Shown: one piece after another, positions 1 through 8,235 of the stretch | Layout of the letters: every line of letters begins with the position of its first letter | How positions within the stretch are numbered: position 1 is the stretch's first letter | Notes under the pieces: model-generated | Databases searched by the model: none | Seen by the model: the letters and a program-made list of their open reading frames with translations, nothing else | What the model was told of the DNA's origin: nothing | Program-made: the position numbers and the translations under genes | Origin: an uncultured Bacteroidales bacterium | GTDB taxonomy: Bacteria; Bacteroidota; Bacteroidia; Bacteroidales; Paludibacteraceae | Assembly: GCA_900317885.1 (NCBI GenBank) | Contig: ONIM01000002.1 | Span: 124,001-188,000, forward strand | Reading direction: 5' to 3' | DNA length: 64,000 bases

Positions 1-230
1 GTGTCGTAGTCAGCCTGTGTGAGACGGTTGTGGATGTCGCCAAGGACGAGAATAGTGGTCTTCTCGGGCGTCGTATCTGTCGCGAAAACCGGGAAGGTGT
101 AGTCTTGTGTCACTCCCGTCCAGATGGGCTCTTCGGGCATGCCGAACCACGCCTGCCAGCGGAGGGCGCAGAGTACTGCGCCGCCCGCTAACAGAAGGGT
201 TAGGAACACTATGTAGCCCCACTTGCGCAT
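1..230 (-). CDS. Metallophosphoesterase, N-terminal part (runs off the left edge)
   Basis: Only the first 76 or so residues are inside the window. The protein starts MRKWGYIVFLTLLLAGGAVL, a short basic N-terminus followed by one hydrophobic segment, so it is probably membrane-anchored with its domain outside the cytoplasm. After a short linker comes VLGDIHN, the Asp-x-His start of the calcineurin-like metallophosphoesterase fold, where these residues bind the first metal. The ATG (228-230) shares one base with the TAA stop of the upstream DUF3127 gene, so the two are probably translationally coupled. Substrate cannot be inferred. The call rests on one motif plus topology; other GDxH proteins are possible. 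Confidence 0.6.
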   Translation of the reverse strand, partial: MRKWGYIVFLTLLLAGGAVLCALRWQAWFGMPEEPIWTGVTQDYTFPVFATDTTPEKTTILVLGDIHNRLTQADYD

Positions 231-658
231 TAGAACGGCAGGTCGCTTGTACCGTCGCCGGCAGAAGCGTCAAAAGGATCTACATTCACCGGCGCACTCT
301 CTACCGGAGCTGCCGCAGGTGCTGCAGCCGGTTGGGCCGGAGCTGCAGCCGGGGCTGCCGGAGCAGGAGCGGCTGCGGCTTGCGTGGTGTCACCCTGTTG
401 GATGCGCCATGCACGGATAGAGGTGTACCAACGACCGTTGAACTCGCGGCTCTCGATATCGAAACTAACGGTTACCAACTGATCTACATCGCATGGGTTC
501 TGCTTGATACGCTCCTCTCCGAACACCTCGAAATGTACCTTACGGGGGTACTGATCCAGGGTCTCGAGTACGTACGGCTGTACTTTCCACGGGTTGCCGT
601 TACGGCCTATGCCCTCTTGGGCGGGCAGTACTTGGATGATTTTTCCTACTACTTCCAT
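230..658 (-). CDS. DUF3127 family SSB-like OB-fold protein
   Basis: 142 residues. The first 90 form a compact beta-rich domain with SFDIESREFNGRWYTSIRAW, which I recognise as the signature of the Bacteroidota DUF3127 family, an OB-fold resembling single-stranded DNA-binding proteins. A roughly 40-residue Ala/Pro linker follows, and the protein ends SDLPF, closely matching the acidic DIPF tail by which bacterial SSB recruits partner proteins. A role in DNA metabolism is therefore inferred; the family has no established biochemical function that I know of. It overlaps the downstream phosphoesterase by one base and lies 33 bases after pgk, so it is probably transcribed from upstream. Confidence 0.75.
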   Translation of the reverse strand: MEVVGKIIQVLPAQEGIGRNGNPWKVQPYVLETLDQYPRKVHFEVFGEERIKQNPCDVDQLVTVSFDIESREFNGRWYTSIRAWRIQQGDTTQAAAAPAPAAPAAAPAQPAAAPAAAPVESAPVNVDPFDASAGDGTSDLPF

Positions 659-660
659 TT

Positions 661-690
661 CTTTAAACTTTCAACTTTTAACGTTCAAAC
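661..690. repeat. AT-rich tandem spacer repeat (ACTTTCAACTTTTAAC type)
   Basis: Imperfect repeats of AACTTTCAAC fill the entire spacer between the DUF3127 start and the pgk stop. The same motif recurs at 59585-59625. Confidence 0.5.
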
Positions 691-691
691 C

Positions 692-1942
692 TTATTCGCC
701 TTTAATAGCTGCTACACCAGGAAGTACTTTGCCTTCGATTGCCTCGAGAAGCGCACCACCACCGGTGGAGATATACGAAACCTTGTCTGCCAGACCGAAC
801 TTGTTGACGCATGCTACGCTGTCGCCGCCACCGATAAGGGAGAAAGCGCCTTCTGCGGTTGCTTCTGCAATTGCGTTACCTATTGCGCGGCTGCCGTCGC
901 AGAAGTTATCGAACTCGAACACACCTGCAGGACCGTTCCAGAGGATGGTCTTAGCGCCCTTGATGGCGTTTGCGAAGTTCTCCTGCGCCTCAGGACCGGC
1001 ATCCAGACCTTCCCAGCCCTCAGGGATGGCGTTGGACGGGAATATTTTTTTGTTAGCATCATTGCTGAAGCTGTCGCCGCAGATAGCATCCGGAGCGAGT
1101 ACGAGCTCTACGCCGTTCTTCTTGGCCAACTCCTCTACGCCTAATGCTACATCCAGCTTGTCGAGCTCGACGATAGAGCCGCCGATCTCGCCGCCGTGAG
1201 CTTTAGCAAACGTATAGGTCATACCGCCGCAAAGGATCAGTTTATCTACTTTGCCCAGCAGGTTCTCGATGATACCGATCTTCGAGCTTACTTTCGAACC
1301 GCCCATGATAGCTACGAACGGACGTTTGATATCTTTGAGGATAGCATCAACAGCAGCTACCTCTTTCTCCATCAGGAATCCGAGCATCTTGTTGTCTGCA
1401 TCGAAATAATCCGCGATGACAGCGGTCGAAGCATGCTTGCGGTGAGCCGTTCCGAAAGCGTCCATCACGTAGCAGTCTGCGTACGAAGCAAGAGTCTTAG
1501 CGAACTCTTTCTGGCGTTCTTTCATCTCTTTCTTGGCGGGCTCGTAAGCGGGATCCTCTTTCTCGATACCTACGGGTTTGCCTTCCTCCTCCGGATAGAA
1601 ACGGAGGTTCTCGAGCAACAATACCTCACCCGGTTTGAGGGCGGCTGCCTGTGCCTGTGCTTTCGCGCAGTCTTCAGCAAACTGAACCGGACGACCCAGC
1701 GCTGCAGCTACTGCCTCTTTGATCTGACTAAGGCTGAACTTAGCCTGTACTTTGCCTTTGGGTTTGCCCATGTGGCTCATGATAATCAGCGCACCACCTT
1801 CATCCAGGATGTGTTTGAGGGTTGGCAGCGCACCGCGGATACGGGTGTCGTCTGTGATCTTTCCGTTCTCGTCCAGTGGCACATTGAAGTCCACACGTAC
1901 AATCGCCTTCTTGCCGGCGAATTGATAATCTTTGATAGTCAT
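692..1942 (-). CDS. pgk: Phosphoglycerate kinase
   Basis: 416 residues, normal for bacterial PGK. Reversible phosphotransfer from 1,3-bisphosphoglycerate to ADP in cytoplasmic glycolysis and gluconeogenesis. The N-terminal substrate-domain signature [17 protein letters not shown] is near residue 10, with the RIRGALPT and SHMGKPKG segments after it. The nucleotide domain carries [17 protein letters not shown] and the C-terminal [15 protein letters not shown] loop. The ATG at 1940-1942 lies 40 bases downstream of the Kelch-like lipoprotein gene; I see no TAnnTTTG box in that gap, so it may be co-transcribed from upstream. Identification is secure. Confidence 0.97.
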   Translation of the reverse strand: MTIKDYQFAGKKAIVRVDFNVPLDENGKITDDTRIRGALPTLKHILDEGGALIIMSHMGKPKGKVQAKFSLSQIKEAVAAALGRPVQFAEDCAKAQAQAAALKPGEVLLLENLRFYPEEEGKPVGIEKEDPAYEPAKKEMKERQKEFAKTLASYADCYVMDAFGTAHRKHASTAVIADYFDADNKMLGFLMEKEVAAVDAILKDIKRPFVAIMGGSKVSSKIGIIENLLGKVDKLILCGGMTYTFAKAHGGEIGGSIVELDKLDVALGVEELAKKNGVELVLAPDAICGDSFSNDANKKIFPSNAIPEGWEGLDAGPEAQENFANAIKGAKTILWNGPAGVFEFDNFCDGSRAIGNAIAEATAEGAFSLIGGGDSVACVNKFGLADKVSYISTGGGALLEAIEGKVLPGVAAIKGE

Positions 1943-1982
1943 AATGTGATATTTTATTTGTTATTTGTAATGTATCTTTTCT

Positions 1983-3317
1983 TTACCAGTCGACGGAGTT
2001 CAACCTTCCGCGATACACATCGCTATAAGTGGTATTCCTGTCTTGTCCGCCGAAGAGGTATATATTGTTGTCGCGCACGATGGCGCTTTGTTTCTGTCGT
2101 GCCTGATAGACTTCGGGTAGTTGGTTTTTGGTACTGTCTGCTTTGGTCCAGGTTAACCCTTCGTCCGTAGAGATGAGTATGTCGCGACCGAAATAACTCA
2201 TCTTGTCGTCCACGCCGCCGAAGAGCAGCATCCGGTTGTTGTACCACACGACCGAGATACCGGTCATGCTGGTGAACTGCGGTCGGTCGATGGAGAACTC
2301 CTCCATGCGGTACTGTCCTTCGGGCGTCGGATGCTCCGAGTACTCTAAGTGCCATCGGGTGTTCAGACTCTTGCCGTTCTCCGCAAACCCGCCGATGATC
2401 ATCGCACGCTCCCGACCGCTGGGGCTTTGGAAACAGATAGTGGCAAAATCGCTTACGGGAAACTCCTCCATCGGTTTCAGACCGCTCAGGTGCAGCCCCT
2501 CGTCGTCGAAGGTTGCCAGCTCGTATTTCCATCCCTCTTTCTGAGTCAGTACCCACACTTCCTCGTTCCAGTAGAGCAGCATTGTCACCACCTCTTCGCT
2601 GACGGGAGTAGCGATCCATGTGATACCATCCGTAGAGGTGTAAATCGTCTGCTCTTGCGCGTAGTAGAGGGTCTCGCCGTCGGAGATGATCTGCCGCACT
2701 TTGGTACCTGCCGGCAGACCTGTAGGTACCTCTTCCGGCCCCCAGTTGGAGCCGTCTGGAGAACGATAGACTTTGAGCTCAAAACCGTTGGAGACGATCA
2801 TCACAAAATCGCCGTTTTGCTCCACCACGCGTTGCTCGGCGTCCTCCGCTACTCCGAAGCCGTCGAAGATCTTCTCCCATGTATAGAGGTCCGGATCCAC
2901 CTGATGAACTGTCGGACGGATCTCATAAACCTTGGTGTTCGTCTTGTCCGCGGAACGGATTGAGAGATATATGGGGGTCTTGGTAAAGTCGAGCGTATCA
3001 TATCCCGTGAGCAGGCAAACGGTGTCCGGGAAAATGAGGGACGAGGCGCTCGGCGTAGCCGCAAATACGAACCGCGGTACTACGCGGTGCAGATCCGTCC
3101 CGTAGAGCATCGAGTCCTTGTTCCATACCAGACCCGTGTCCAAACGCTCTTCCACGGTGAAGACCGCTTGAGCCAAACCCGGCATGGTGTCCACTTTCGC
3201 AAAAGAGAAAGCGTTCAGCTTCGCTACGGAGGAAGGAGCGGTGGTCGAGCTGGAATTATCGCATCCGAGAAGTATTATCGCAAAAAAACAAGTAATTATG
3301 TATAAAAATTTGCGCAT
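1983..3317 (-). CDS. DUF6242-like lipoprotein with Kelch-like beta-propeller
   Basis: 444 residues from the ATG at 3315-3317. An in-frame TTG 20 codons upstream would put the signal peptide inside the protein, so I reject it. MRKFLYIITCFFAIILLGC is a lipoprotein signal with the acceptor Cys at residue 19. Residues about 30-150 match the N-terminal module of Bacteroides DUF6242 proteins (paired beta strands, VHQVDPDLYTWEKI). The rest contains repeated blades with IISDGETLYYAQ, MIIGGFAENGKS, LLFGGVDDK and IYLFGGQDRN, as in Kelch propellers. An envelope-attached binding protein of unknown ligand is inferred. Confidence 0.75.
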   Translation of the reverse strand: MRKFLYIITCFFAIILLGCDNSSSTTAPSSVAKLNAFSFAKVDTMPGLAQAVFTVEERLDTGLVWNKDSMLYGTDLHRVVPRFVFAATPSASSLIFPDTVCLLTGYDTLDFTKTPIYLSIRSADKTNTKVYEIRPTVHQVDPDLYTWEKIFDGFGVAEDAEQRVVEQNGDFVMIVSNGFELKVYRSPDGSNWGPEEVPTGLPAGTKVRQIISDGETLYYAQEQTIYTSTDGITWIATPVSEEVVTMLLYWNEEVWVLTQKEGWKYELATFDDEGLHLSGLKPMEEFPVSDFATICFQSPSGRERAMIIGGFAENGKSLNTRWHLEYSEHPTPEGQYRMEEFSIDRPQFTSMTGISVVWYNNRMLLFGGVDDKMSYFGRDILISTDEGLTWTKADSTKNQLPEVYQARQKQSAIVRDNNIYLFGGQDRNTTYSDVYRGRLNSVDW

Positions 3318-3340
3318 GTTAAATATTTTTTGTAATTTTG
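3310..3340 (+). promoter_or_regulatory. Promoter of the 5-formyl-THF cyclo-ligase gene
   Basis: TTG at 3310-3312, a 20-base spacer, and TAATTTTG at 3333-3340. This is the Bacteroidota -33/-7 arrangement. The expected start site is about 3347, some 45 bases before the ATG at 3394. Confidence 0.75.
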
Positions 3341-3374
3341 CACCGCATTGAGCAAAATGCTCGGGTTTATTAGT

Positions 3375-3382
3375 CAAATTTA
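3375..3382 (-). promoter_or_regulatory. Possible -7 box for the Kelch-like lipoprotein gene
   Basis: TAAATTTG on the minus strand, 58 bases upstream of the lipoprotein ATG. I see no well-spaced TTG upstream of it, so this is a weak call. Confidence 0.3.
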
Positions 3383-3393
3383 TTTATTACTCT

Positions 3394-3993
3394 ATGTTGT
3401 TTGAATCACAAATTCATGATCTTTTAATGTGGCTTCCTTGGTGCCGTATTCGTCGCGAGCAGGCATCTCTTCGAGCCATTGTGGAGCAGCAGCGCCGAAT
3501 GATGAAGCCGGAGGAGGTCGCTTCGCAGTCTGAGTTGATCATGCGTCAGATCGAGCAGATGACGGCTTTCCGTGAGGCGAAGACCGTGATGCTTTATTAC
3601 CCTATCCGCAACGAGGTGGATCTGCGTCCGTTGCTCGCCAAGTATGAGGGTCAAAAAACGTTTCTTCTTCCTGTTACCCATCGCCACTCGATGGAGGTGC
3701 GTCCTTATGAGGGAGAGGAGATGATGCGCAAGGGGTATTTGGGAGTTCCCGAGCCGCAGACTGCTACCTATAAAGGACCCATTGATTTGATTCTTGTGCC
3801 CGGTGTCGTGTTTGATAACCATTGCCATCGTATAGGTCGTGGAGGTGGTTATTACGACCGGTTCCTCGCTCGTCAGTCAGCTAAGAAGGTGGGCGTCTGC
3901 TACTCCTTTCAGTTGCATAAGCACACTATCCCGCACATGTATAACGATCGGAGGATGGATCGTGTGGTCACTCCTCAGTCAACCATTGGATAG
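3394..3993 (+). CDS. 5-formyltetrahydrofolate cyclo-ligase family protein
   Basis: 199 residues. ATP-dependent conversion of 5-formyl-THF to 5,10-methenyl-THF, which recycles folate in the cytoplasm. The family signature GRGGGYYDR, forming the ATP/substrate loop, is near residue 148, preceded by DLILVPGVVFD. The N-terminal ligand-binding region has MLYYPIRNEVDLRPLL. The first 18 residues (hydrophobic, with WLPW) are longer than usual, so translation could start at a later Met such as residue 12. The 3' end overlaps the convergent gene at 3968 by 26 bases. It is a single-gene unit with its own promoter. Confidence 0.9.
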   Translation: MLFESQIHDLLMWLPWCRIRREQASLRAIVEQQRRMMKPEEVASQSELIMRQIEQMTAFREAKTVMLYYPIRNEVDLRPLLAKYEGQKTFLLPVTHRHSMEVRPYEGEEMMRKGYLGVPEPQTATYKGPIDLILVPGVVFDNHCHRIGRGGGYYDRFLARQSAKKVGVCYSFQLHKHTIPHMYNDRRMDRVVTPQSTIG

Positions 3994-4735
3994 TAGGCTG
4001 GCTGTCTTGTATTCGTTTAAGCTCTCTGTCGGTTTCGGCGGAGAGTTTTCTTTCGCCTTTGCGGTAGTAATAGATCACGCCGTATAGCTGGCATTTCATC
4101 ATCTTCGCATACGGCAGTTGATCCTTATAGTACTCCTCCACGAGGTTCCATATATTCAGTATGATGGCGTCCGCTTGTGCGCGCAGAGGCTCCAGATCGC
4201 CGTGCACACGCTCGCTGTTCTGGATATGAAACGTATGTTGGCGTTGGTGCTCGCAGAAGATGTCGTAGTGCACCTTCACTTTGTTGATGGCGGGGTTGTA
4301 GATCGGAAAACCGCCATTAGCCATACGTTTCTGCTCGCCTTCGATGATCTTCTTTCCCCATTCCAAAAGGTACTCCTCTGTCGATAGATCCGGCACGATG
4401 TGCTGGTGAGGATCCAGACCGTAAAGCAGTTTCTGCTCTTTCTTGATCTCCCCGCGGATGACGGAGAGGTTGAGCACCTGAATGAAATGCGAGATATACA
4501 TTCGCGCGTTCTGAACGATATGGCGGTACTGCTTGTTGGCGTTCACGGTGGAGGCGTAGTTGTCCTTGGATTGCATCACGATGTTCTCAAACTGTACTAA
4601 GAACCGCTGCGCTTCACTTAGCATCTTGTACGGTATAACCTGCTCGGTGTAGTCGGCTCCCTGCGCGCGTTGGATTGCGTTCTGCAGTGCGTGAAGGCGA
4701 GCTAAATCCGTGTTGGGTAATCGACGATAAGGCAT
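3968..4735 (-). CDS. Conserved helical protein of unknown function
   Basis: 255 residues with no signal peptide or membrane segment. It is rich in charged and aromatic residues and predicted mostly helical (LARLHALQNAIQRAQG at the start). I recognise similar uncharacterised proteins in Bacteroidales beginning MPYRRLPNTD, but know of no function and see no catalytic motif. The gene follows the prenyl synthase after 38 bases of AT-rich spacer and may be the last gene of the ddl / prenyl synthase unit. Its 3' end overlaps the oppositely oriented cyclo-ligase gene by 26 bases, so the two transcripts converge. Confidence 0.7.
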   Translation of the reverse strand: MPYRRLPNTDLARLHALQNAIQRAQGADYTEQVIPYKMLSEAQRFLVQFENIVMQSKDNYASTVNANKQYRHIVQNARMYISHFIQVLNLSVIRGEIKKEQKLLYGLDPHQHIVPDLSTEEYLLEWGKKIIEGEQKRMANGGFPIYNPAINKVKVHYDIFCEHQRQHTFHIQNSERVHGDLEPLRAQADAIILNIWNLVEEYYKDQLPYAKMMKCQLYGVIYYYRKGERKLSAETDRELKRIQDSQPTIQWLTEE

Positions 4736-4773
4736 CTTGTTATTTACGATTTAAACATTTACCATTTGTTCAT

Positions 4774-5742
4774 TTAACTCTTTCTGGTAGCGAGTCTCTC
4801 TGCTAACTCGCGGAGGGTCTCTGTCGCGTCGTTCTGCGGCAGCTTGTCCAGCTGAGCGAGGGCAAGAGCGGTCTGCTCCTCCATCACCGCTTCGCTTGCT
4901 TCGCGTACACCCAGACGGGTGAATATCTTCGTCACGGCAGCAATCTTCTCTGCATCGCGGTCGGTCGCCATCATCCATTGCAGCAACTCCGCGCGGCTCT
5001 CTGCGTCTGCCGTCCCTAAAGCGGTGAGAAGAAGGAAAGTCTTTTTGTTCGCACAGATGTCGCCGCCGATAGCTTTGCCGAAAGTCTTCGGATCGCCGTA
5101 AACGTCGAGGATATCGTCTTGGATCTGGAACGCCAGACCGATGTGCAGACCGTACTGGTAGAGTGCCTCTTGTTGCGACTCATTCGCTCCGGCTATATAG
5201 CCGCCGATCTTCATCGCATATGCCAAAAGCACGGAGGTCTTCTTCTCTATCATCATCATGTAATCCTCGATGGTCACGTGACTCGCGTGCTCAAAATCCA
5301 CATCGTACTGCTGACCCTCGCACACGCCGGTAGCCATCTCGTTGAACATCTCCAATGTCCTTTGTACTTTGTCACTTGGTACGTTGGCTATCAGCTTGTA
5401 CGCCTCAATGAGCATCTGGTCGCCCGAGAGGATAGCTGTGTTCTCGTCCCATTTGACATGTACCGTCTCACGGCCGCGACGCACGGACGCTTTGTCCATC
5501 ACGTCGTCGTGCAGCAGGGTAAAGTTATGGAATACCTCCAAGGCTAACGCAGCAGGTATTACATCGTCTATCACGCCGCCGTTCAGCAGACCGCCGTTGA
5601 TGATCGTCTCTGCCGCTAAAATCGTCAAGGTCGGACGCAAACGCTTGCCGCCGGATGCCAACGCGTACTCGATAGGCTCGTATAACCCTTTCGGCTCCTT
5701 CTCCCAATGTAGGGATTCTATCGCTTTGTTGATATCAATCAT
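4774..5742 (-). CDS. Trans-isoprenyl diphosphate synthase
   Basis: 322 residues, typical of polyprenyl synthases. Condenses isopentenyl diphosphate with allylic diphosphates for quinone tails or other isoprenoids; chain length cannot be read reliably here. The first aspartate-rich motif is LLHDDVMD near residue 97 and the second is FQIQDDILDVYGDPK near residue 210; both bind Mg-diphosphate. EGQQYDVDFE sits between them. Twelve bases separate it from ddl upstream, so they share a transcript. Residues about 120-130 (VPSDKVQRT) are encoded by DNA resembling a dispersed repeat also present at 36016-36049, without changing the expected length. Confidence 0.92.
   Translation of the reverse strand: MIDINKAIESLHWEKEPKGLYEPIEYALASGGKRLRPTLTILAAETIINGGLLNGGVIDDVIPAALALEVFHNFTLLHDDVMDKASVRRGRETVHVKWDENTAILSGDQMLIEAYKLIANVPSDKVQRTLEMFNEMATGVCEGQQYDVDFEHASHVTIEDYMMMIEKKTSVLLAYAMKIGGYIAGANESQQEALYQYGLHIGLAFQIQDDILDVYGDPKTFGKAIGGDICANKKTFLLLTALGTADAESRAELLQWMMATDRDAEKIAAVTKIFTRLGVREASEAVMEEQTALALAQLDKLPQNDATETLRELAERLATRKS
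5355..5386. repeat. Repeat-like tract GTACCAAGTGACAAAGTAC inside the prenyl synthase gene
   Basis: The minus strand reads GTACCAAGTGACAAAGTAC and encodes VPSDKV. It resembles the GTACCAAGTGACC repeat at 36016-36049. No net insertion relative to the family is apparent, so chance is possible. Confidence 0.35.
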
Positions 5743-5754
5743 TTTTATCTATAT

Positions 5755-6723
5755 TCAGTCAACGAAGTGGTCTTCTATAATATCTGTCAGCACATCCTTG
5801 ATGTCGAGTCCTGCCGCGCGAACCTGCTGCGGAATGAAACTCGTGGCGGTCATACCCGGCGTAGTGTTTACCTCTAACAGATTGATCTGATCGCCGGTGA
5901 TGATCCAATCGACGCGGATGATTCCCTTGGCACCGATGATATCGTATAGACGCAGGGTCTCGGCTTGGATCTTGTCGCGGATAGCGTCAGGAATACGCGC
6001 CGGCGTAATCTCGTCCACTTGCCCTTTGTATTTGGCGTCATAATCGAAGAACTCATTCTTCGTTACGACCTCCGTAATCGGGAATGCCACCGCTTTCTCT
6101 TTGGTCTTATACGCACCGCAGGTCACTTCCGTACCCTTCATGTACGACTCGCAGATCACCTCGTCTCCCTCTTGGAAGGCGCGCTCGATGGCGGGATAAA
6201 CATCCTCTACCGTCTTCACCTTCGTGCAGCCGAAAGACGAACCGCCTACGTTGCTCTTGATAAAACACGGCAGTCCTAAGGTGTCGGCTATCTTCTGCGC
6301 ATTGGGCCATTTCTGGCCGGCACGAAGCATGAGACTGTTCGCTATATGAAAACCGAAATAGGAGAGATAGTGGTTGCAGGCGTATTTGTTAAACGTCAAC
6401 GCTGCGGCCAATACTCCGCAGCAACTATACGGCAGACCGATCATGTCCAGGTATCCCTGCAGAATACCATTCTCGCCCGGCGTGCCATGGATAGTGATAT
6501 ACGCGAAGTCGAACGTGTGCTTCACGCCCCCGCGCGTAAAAGAAAAATCATTCTTATCAATCGGGCAACCATCTTCTGTATGCCACTCTTTCCCCTTCAG
6601 TATGACAATGGTAACGTCATAACGCTCCTTGTCCATGAAGGAGTATAAACCCGCAGCGGAACGCAGCGACACCTCGTTTTCGCTGCTGTCCCCTCCGGCA
6701 ATAATTGCTATTTGTCTTTTCAT
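5755..6723 (-). CDS. ddl: D-alanine--D-alanine ligase
   Basis: 322 residues, an ATP-grasp ligase making the D-Ala-D-Ala dipeptide for peptidoglycan in the cytoplasm. The N-terminal domain has IAIIAGGDSSENEVSLRS. The ATP-grasp core has PCFIKSNVGGSSFGCTKV near residue 150 and EVICESYMKGTEVTCG. The metal-binding end is NLLEVNTTPGMTATSFIPQQ near residue 280. Length and motifs are normal. It is followed after 12 bases by the prenyl synthase, and it lies downstream of a small lipoprotein across a repeat-filled spacer. The promoter at 7338-7368 probably drives all of them. Confidence 0.97.
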   Translation of the reverse strand: MKRQIAIIAGGDSSENEVSLRSAAGLYSFMDKERYDVTIVILKGKEWHTEDGCPIDKNDFSFTRGGVKHTFDFAYITIHGTPGENGILQGYLDMIGLPYSCCGVLAAALTFNKYACNHYLSYFGFHIANSLMLRAGQKWPNAQKIADTLGLPCFIKSNVGGSSFGCTKVKTVEDVYPAIERAFQEGDEVICESYMKGTEVTCGAYKTKEKAVAFPITEVVTKNEFFDYDAKYKGQVDEITPARIPDAIRDKIQAETLRLYDIIGAKGIIRVDWIITGDQINLLEVNTTPGMTATSFIPQQVRAAGLDIKDVLTDIIEDHFVD

Positions 6724-6724
6724 T

Positions 6725-6764
6725 ATATATAATTTTCAATTTACAAATTACGAATCACAAATTT
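6725..6764. repeat. AT-rich spacer repeat (TTACAAATTACGAATCAC type)
   Basis: Imperfect units of AATTACGAATC / AATTTACAAATT between ddl and the upstream lipoprotein gene. It directly abuts a GC-rich palindromic element. Confidence 0.5.
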
Positions 6765-6798
6765 GTCTCTCCCCCTTCACGGGGAGCTGGCAGGGGCT
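6765..6798. repeat. GC-rich palindromic element (CTCCCCCTTCACGGGGAG)
   Basis: CTCCCC and GGGGAG flank CTTCAC, followed by a G-rich arm ending in AGGGGCT. The arm reaches into the stop codon of the lipoprotein gene (6797-6799). Related copies are at 17713, 53641, 60431 and 63816. Confidence 0.6.
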
Positions 6799-7312
6799 AT
6801 TTCTTCGTCGCTTCTATCTTGACGTGCCCGTTTCCGGTGATGGAATAACTCTGGAATGTCCCGATCCCCATCATATTGGCGTCGCATACCATCTTGCCGT
6901 CCGTAAGTGTGACGGGTGGGTAGGAAAGCGCCATCTGCAAGGACGCCAGTTCGTTTGAATAACTAACGGAGTTGTTTTCCAGAGTCAGCTGGTTGCCGGT
7001 CACGATGGCATGGATCGAGTCTTTCTCGCCATAAATGGCACCCACGATGGCCACTTTGTTTTCTTCCTCTTCTTTGACAATCTCGAAGGATCCTTCTCTG
7101 TCCAGAGGCAAGGAGTGGATTTTTACTCCGGCTGCAAAGATGTCCAGGTTTCCGGTAGAGATGTAGTCGTATTCGCCTACAAAGGCATCCCTCGAATTTT
7201 CAGGACTCTTCTCTTCCGGTTCATCGGACGAGCAAGAAACCATTCCCGGAAGGAAAATCACTACCATCAGAGGAAAAATCGCTGCCCTCTGTATGTATTT
7301 TCGTACTCCCAT
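6797..7312 (-). CDS. Small lipoprotein of unknown function
   Basis: 171 residues. MGVRKYIQRAAIFPLMVVIF and the following LPGMVSC form a lipoprotein signal with the acceptor Cys near residue 27. The residues after it, CSSDEPEE, are acidic, as in surface-export signals of Bacteroidota lipoproteins. The mature part (DAFVGEYDYISTG) looks like the small beta-sandwich lipoproteins common in Bacteroidales, but I cannot name a family. The promoter at 7338-7368 is immediately upstream. The stop codon coincides with the edge of a GC-rich repeat element, so the C-terminus may have been set by that insertion. Confidence 0.65.
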   Translation of the reverse strand: MGVRKYIQRAAIFPLMVVIFLPGMVSCSSDEPEEKSPENSRDAFVGEYDYISTGNLDIFAAGVKIHSLPLDREGSFEIVKEEEENKVAIVGAIYGEKDSIHAIVTGNQLTLENNSVSYSNELASLQMALSYPPVTLTDGKMVCDANMMGIGTFQSYSITGNGHVKIEATKK

Positions 7313-7337
7313 ATTATTCCTAATCTAAAATCGGCTG

Positions 7338-7368
7338 CAAAGTTACTAAATTTTTTTCACATACGCAA
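7338..7368 (-). promoter_or_regulatory. Promoter of the lipoprotein / ddl unit
   Basis: On the minus strand: TTG (7366-7368), 20-base spacer containing an A7 run, then TAACTTTG (7338-7345). A GCGCGCGCGC run lies just upstream. The rest of the 7313-7485 gap shows nothing else I can identify. Confidence 0.8.
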
Positions 7369-7485
7369 GCGCGCGCGCATTTTTCTTTATTTTTATGCTT
7401 TAAAGACTACTTTTCCCTTTTTTCCGTTTGTATTTATACCGCTCCTCTACTATGTATATAATACTGTCCTATACCTATCCAATAC

Positions 7486-8235
7486 CTATTCAAAACGCAA
7501 ATACGGCGATACTCTTTGTATCTCTTCCTCCGTCATTTCCGGCAGCGCGCGCAGATCCTCTATGGACTCCAGCCGTACCTTCTTTCTGCGAAGCGTATAG
7601 ATCGCCTTCGCCTGCTCGTACCGTATATAGGGATGTCGCTGCAAGCGGTCGATAGAACATTGATTGACATCCATTCGTTGTACTGCCTCCACGTCCGCCG
7701 TGAAGCGGTATAGTAAGGTATCCAGACTCAGTCTTTCGAACACCTCATCCTTCAGCTGCTCCGGGCTGTAGAACCCTCCCAGACGCTCCCGATATTGCAC
7801 GATCTGCACCGCCGTGTAACGTCCGATTCCCCGTATAAGTTGCAACTCCGCTGTGTCACAATGATTGAGGTCCAGAATCGTGTCTTTCTTCACCCGCGGC
7901 GCAAAAGACTTCATCCCCACGGAGTCCCGCCACAGCGAATCGGCTTTTCGCATCGAGTCCCATCGTGCCTGCCGCTCGATCTTCCATTGCTCATGGCGTA
8001 TCGAATCCGCCATAAAAAAAGAGTCATAACGCGCCTCCCGGTCGGCTTTCCATTGTACGAATTGCATCGAATCTGCCTGCCTGATGGAGTCTCTTCTTTC
8101 CGCCCAGGGCTTTTTGGTCGGTTTCTTCTCCTCTTCATCCTCCTGTACTGGCCATACGGCCATCACAATCCATGCGACGAGGGCTAAACCCAAAAGGATA
8201 GCACCGGCTTTGCGTTGTTCTGGGGCAAGAATCAT
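7486..8235 (-). CDS. Membrane-anchored helix-hairpin-helix protein (ComEA-like)
   Basis: 249 residues from the ATG at 8233-8235, which overlaps the xseA stop by four bases (ATGA). A longer in-frame reading upstream lies inside xseA and has the composition of out-of-frame sequence. Residues 12-30 form one membrane segment. Residues about 35-110 are a charged linker with repeated ADS and QWKxxRxAR units. The C-terminal half holds tandem helix-hairpin-helix motifs: DLNHCDTAELQLIRGIGRYT, VNQCSIDRLQRHPYIRYEQA and LRALPEMTEEEIQRV. This is the DNA-binding module of ComEA. A role in DNA uptake or repair at the membrane is inferred. Confidence 0.8.
   Translation of the reverse strand: MILAPEQRKAGAILLGLALVAWIVMAVWPVQEDEEEKKPTKKPWAERRDSIRQADSMQFVQWKADREARYDSFFMADSIRHEQWKIERQARWDSMRKADSLWRDSVGMKSFAPRVKKDTILDLNHCDTAELQLIRGIGRYTAVQIVQYRERLGGFYSPEQLKDEVFERLSLDTLLYRFTADVEAVQRMDVNQCSIDRLQRHPYIRYEQAKAIYTLRRKKVRLESIEDLRALPEMTEEEIQRVSPYLRFE

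Noticed and set aside
107..1144. Long plus-strand open frame opposite DUF3127 and pgk
   Set aside because: It is antisense to two clearly identified genes and its composition (Cys/Arg-rich, no motif) is that of a shadow frame.
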